DNA from: Pseudomonadota bacterium
Lineage (GTDB): Bacteria > Pseudomonadota > Gammaproteobacteria > Steroidobacterales > Steroidobacteraceae
Reading direction: 5' to 3'
DNA length: 11,663 nucleotides
Assembly (NCBI GenBank): GCA_003242275.1
Contig: QGUX01000089.1
Location: 1 to 11,663 of the forward strand
In this document: positions 9,573-11,663 of the stretch, in pieces
How positions within the stretch are numbered: the stretch's first letter is position 1
Layout: every line of letters begins with the position of its first letter
Program-made: the position numbers and the translations under genes
The notes under the pieces: generated by a model
Database searches by the model: none
What the model was told of the DNA's origin: nothing
What the model saw: only the letters and a program-made list of their open reading frames with translations

Positions 9573-11423
9573 TCACCAGCCGAAGACCTGCCGCTCGCCG
9601 CGCACGTCGGCGCCGCCGCGCAGCGTGCCATGGCGCGCGTCCACGCCCACGGCCACGCCCGCGGTGGCGATGTCATAGGCGCCCAGCACGCGCACCCGAT
9701 GGCCGCGGCGCATCAGCCCGGTGATCACTTCCGCCCCCAGGGACGATTCGACGTCGAGGCCGCCGGGCGTATCCTGCTTCTCGCCGAAGGATCCGTGGAA
9801 ATGCGTGGACTCGATCCGCGGCGCTTCCAGCGCCTGCTGCAGGTTGTACCGGCCGAGTACCACGTTGAGGATGGTCTGCGCGATGTGCTGGTCCTGCCCG
9901 TCGCCGCCCGGCGTGCCCACCGCCATTAACGGCCTGCCGTCCAGCGTGACGATGGTGGGAGAAAGTGTGGTGCGCGGCCGCTTGCCCCCCGCCAGCACGT
10001 TTGGACTGGCCGGATCCAGGTCGAATACCGTGAGCCGGTTGGAAAGCGGCACGCCGGTGTCGCCCGCGATGTAGGCGCCACCCATCAGCCAGCCGGAACT
10101 GGGCGTGCAGCTGAACAGGTTGCCCCTGGCATCCACCACCTGCACGGCGGTGGTATCGCCGAAGGGATCGCCCGGCCGGCCGAGACGCCGCGGCACGAAG
10201 GCATTGGCGGGACGTTTGCCGCCCTTCTGGTGCGCGTAGGGATTGCCGTAGCGATGCTCCAGCGAGGCCTCCGCGCGGATCAGCTTCGCGCGCTCCGCGG
10301 CGTAGGTTTTCGACAGCAGGCCTTCCGCCGGCACGTCGGCGAACAGCGGATCGCCGAACCAGGCATTGCGGTCGTCGAAGGCCAGCTTCATCGCCTCGGC
10401 CAGGGTGTGCAGGTACTGTTCGCTGCCGTGGCGCATCTTCTCGATGCCCGCAGCCTCGAGGATGTTCAGCGTCATCAGCAGCGTGGGCCCCTGGCTCCAG
10501 AAGCCCGGCTTGTGGATTTCGTAACCATGGAAGCGCGTGCTGACCGGGGCCTCTACCCTGCCGTGGTAACCGGCCAGGTCCTCGTAGTCGAGCAGCCCGC
10601 CGTCGGCCTGCACGGCCCTGGCGATGCGGCGCGCGATGTCGCCCTTGTAGAACGCATCGCGTCCCGCCTCGATGGCCTTCTCGCGATCGGCGCCCGCCGA
10701 AAGCGCCGCGCGTTCGGCCGCAACGATGGCGCGCAGGGTGGCCGCGAGATTGGGCTGGCGGAACATCTCGCCCGGTTCGGCCACCCGGCCCTCGGGATAG
10801 TAGGTCAGGCGCGAGGATTCCCAGCGCGAGGTGGCCTCGCGGTAGACCAGCAGCGCCATGCGCAGGCCGCCGTACATCGGGAAGCCGTCGGCGAGCTGGA
10901 TCGCCGGTTCCATCACCTGCGCCAGCGACAGCGTGCCGAAGCGCTGCAAGGTCAGTGCCATGGAGTCGACGACGGCGGGCACGGTGCCTGCATTGGGCCC
11001 GTTGCCGGGAATCACGCCGCGCGTGAAGTACTCGGGCCTGGCGGCCCTGGGTGCCGTGCCCTGGCCGCTGATCACGCTGACGCGGCGGGTGGCGGCCTGG
11101 TACACCACCGCGGGCGCCTCGCCGCCCAGCCCGAAGTGCGAGATCTCGTTCACCGCGGCGGCGAGCACGGCCGCCACTCCGGCATCAATGGCATTGCCGC
11201 CCGCGGCCAGGATGCGCAGGGCGGCATCCACGGTGTACTGCGTGCCGGCGGCGACCACGCCATGCGTGCCGTAGACCTCGGGCCTGAGCGTCAGGATCTC
11301 TTCGACGCGGCGCATGCCGCCGCCGGCGGCGGCCGGAGGGGAGGACTGCGCCCACCCGGCGGCAGGCAGGGTGGAGAGGGCTGCTGCAATCGAGAGCCGG
11401 TGGAAGTCGCGACGAGTGGCCAT
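9573..11423 (-). CDS. Gamma-glutamyltransferase-fold Ntn hydrolase (GGT-like, specificity doubtful)
   Basis: A 616-residue proenzyme of the GGT family, which self-cleaves to expose an N-terminal Thr nucleophile. The N-terminus MATRRDFHRLSIAAAL...AGWAQ looks like a Tat signal (TRRDF) with cleavage near residue 25, so it is probably periplasmic. Family blocks are GGNAIDAGVAAVLA (75-88), GTVPAVVDSM (146-155), DAFYKGDIA (256-264), FGDTTAVQVVD (421-431, nucleophile Thr424), KRPRTTLSPTIV (481-492) and GTPGGDGQ (503-510, oxyanion Gly pair). Compared with E. coli GGT, the residues gripping the gamma-glutamyl group are changed: Arg114 to Gln121, Asn411 to Gly444, Gln430 to Arg463, Asp433 to Val466, Ser462-Ser463 to Thr485-Thr486. 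The lid loop is about ten residues shorter. A different amide substrate, as in cephalosporin-acylase or oxamate-hydrolase relatives, is therefore likely. The ATG is preceded by GGAAGGA (11434-11428), 4 nt away. Confidence 0.9.
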   Translation of the reverse strand: MATRRDFHRLSIAAALSTLPAAGWAQSSPPAAAGGGMRRVEEILTLRPEVYGTHGVVAAGTQYTVDAALRILAAGGNAIDAGVAAVLAAAVNEISHFGLGGEAPAVVYQAATRRVSVISGQGTAPRAARPEYFTRGVIPGNGPNAGTVPAVVDSMALTLQRFGTLSLAQVMEPAIQLADGFPMYGGLRMALLVYREATSRWESSRLTYYPEGRVAEPGEMFRQPNLAATLRAIVAAERAALSAGADREKAIEAGRDAFYKGDIARRIARAVQADGGLLDYEDLAGYHGRVEAPVSTRFHGYEIHKPGFWSQGPTLLMTLNILEAAGIEKMRHGSEQYLHTLAEAMKLAFDDRNAWFGDPLFADVPAEGLLSKTYAAERAKLIRAEASLEHRYGNPYAHQKGGKRPANAFVPRRLGRPGDPFGDTTAVQVVDARGNLFSCTPSSGWLMGGAYIAGDTGVPLSNRLTVFDLDPASPNVLAGGKRPRTTLSPTIVTLDGRPLMAVGTPGGDGQDQHIAQTILNVVLGRYNLQQALEAPRIESTHFHGSFGEKQDTPGGLDVESSLGAEVITGLMRRGHRVRVLGAYDIATAGVAVGVDARHGTLRGGADVRGERQVFGW

Positions 11424-11573
11424 GCAGTCCTTCCCGCTGGATTTCCTCCGAGGCTAACGCCTCAGCCGGGGCCTGACCAGCGCCAGTCGATCACCGCGGT
11501 CCGCAGGCCTGGCTGGCGGCGGATCCTCGGCAAGACGCCAACCTGCCCGGCCCTGGCCGTGCGGCGCCGCGGT
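11424..11573. other. Intergenic region upstream of the GGT-like gene
   Basis: 150 bp between the GGT-like start and the stop of the gene cut by the right edge. It holds the GGT-like Shine-Dalgarno (11428-11434), a small hairpin GAGGC-TAAC-GCCTC (11450-11463) that would sit in the leader or promoter region, and a 10-bp palindrome GCGGCGCCGC (11561-11570) just after the neighbouring stop. No convincing -35/-10 pair or gene is seen. Confidence 0.4.
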
Positions 11574-11663
11574 TCAGCCCCCGCGCCACAGCGCGCGGCG
11601 GATCAGCTCCAGCGCCACCAGGCTCAGCAGCACGCGGAATACCAGCCTGAACACGTGCTCCGG
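11574..11663 (-). CDS. C-terminal end of an unidentified, probably membrane, protein (cut by right edge)
   Basis: The last 29 codons read PEHVFRLVFRVLLSLVALEL then IRRALWRGG and a TGA stop. The piece is a single hydrophobic helix (LVFRVLLSLVALELI) capped by a basic end, a pattern common at the C-terminus of sulfite-exporter TauE/SafE (TSUP) permeases, which typically end in an R..F...L...AL.L. helix. With so little sequence the family is a guess. It is on the same strand as the GGT-like gene, 150 bp upstream of it. Confidence 0.5.
   Translation of the reverse strand, partial: PEHVFRLVFRVLLSLVALELIRRALWRGG

Noticed and set aside
9514..9576. Longer N-terminus for the DUF3297 protein from ATG 9576
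   Set aside because: The extra residues are not family-like, and the perfect Shine-Dalgarno GGAGG lies inside this stretch, pointing to GTG 9513.
11467..11573. Minus-strand frame ending LRTAVIDWRWSGPG before a stop near 11466
   Set aside because: Protein-like at the end, but upstream it becomes Arg/Gly/Ala low complexity and runs out of frame through the better-supported membrane-protein end at 11574-11663; no start or Shine-Dalgarno seen.

Overview
The window is high-GC DNA (roughly two thirds G+C by eye) that reads as chromosomal sequence of an aerobic Pseudomonadota bacterium, most likely gamma- or betaproteobacterial. The evidence is a heme-copper ubiquinol oxidase operon in the order cyoABCD-SURF1, a Tex protein very close to pseudomonad Tex, a glutathione-type glyoxalase I and a DUF3297 protein. 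GTG starts and 1-4 nt gene overlaps are common. I see no insertion sequence, phage gene, CRISPR array, tRNA or rRNA.

Layout. (1) 1-4232, minus strand: cyoA-cyoB-cyoC-cyoD followed by the 5' part of a SURF1-family assembly gene that runs off the left edge. Every junction overlaps (GTGA, ATGA, TGATG, GTGA), so this is one tightly coupled unit. (2) 4233-4325: a 93-bp divergent intergenic region. (3) 4326-5660, plus strand: an MFS transporter divergent from cyoA. (4) 5661-5768: an intergenic region with a plausible promoter, leading into tex, a uracil-DNA-glycosylase-like gene and gloA on the plus strand (5769-9237), joined by GTGA and ATGA overlaps. (5) 9238-9276: a short convergent gap containing a strong GC hairpin. 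(6) 9277-11423, minus strand: a DUF3297 gene and, upstream of it, a gamma-glutamyltransferase-fold enzyme with a Tat-like signal. (7) 11574-11663, minus strand: the last 29 codons of an unidentified gene, possibly a membrane protein.

Function. The left block encodes a complete proton-pumping ubiquinol oxidase (subunits II, I, III, IV) plus a dedicated assembly factor. All expected heme, CuB, proton-channel and quinol-site residues are present in CyoB, and the CuA ligands are absent from CyoA, as expected for a quinol oxidase. The middle block combines RNA/transcription housekeeping (Tex), a probable DNA-repair enzyme and methylglyoxal detoxification. On the right, the GGT-fold enzyme keeps its catalytic threonine but has lost the residues that bind the gamma-glutamyl group, so it is probably an amidohydrolase or acylase of another specificity.

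Most of the window is ordinary housekeeping sequence. The most notable points are the altered substrate pocket of the GGT-like protein, the divergent UDG-like protein coupled to tex and gloA, and a -10-like box placed so that gloA could be transcribed as a leaderless mRNA. I found no convincing evidence of an entirely new multi-gene system.
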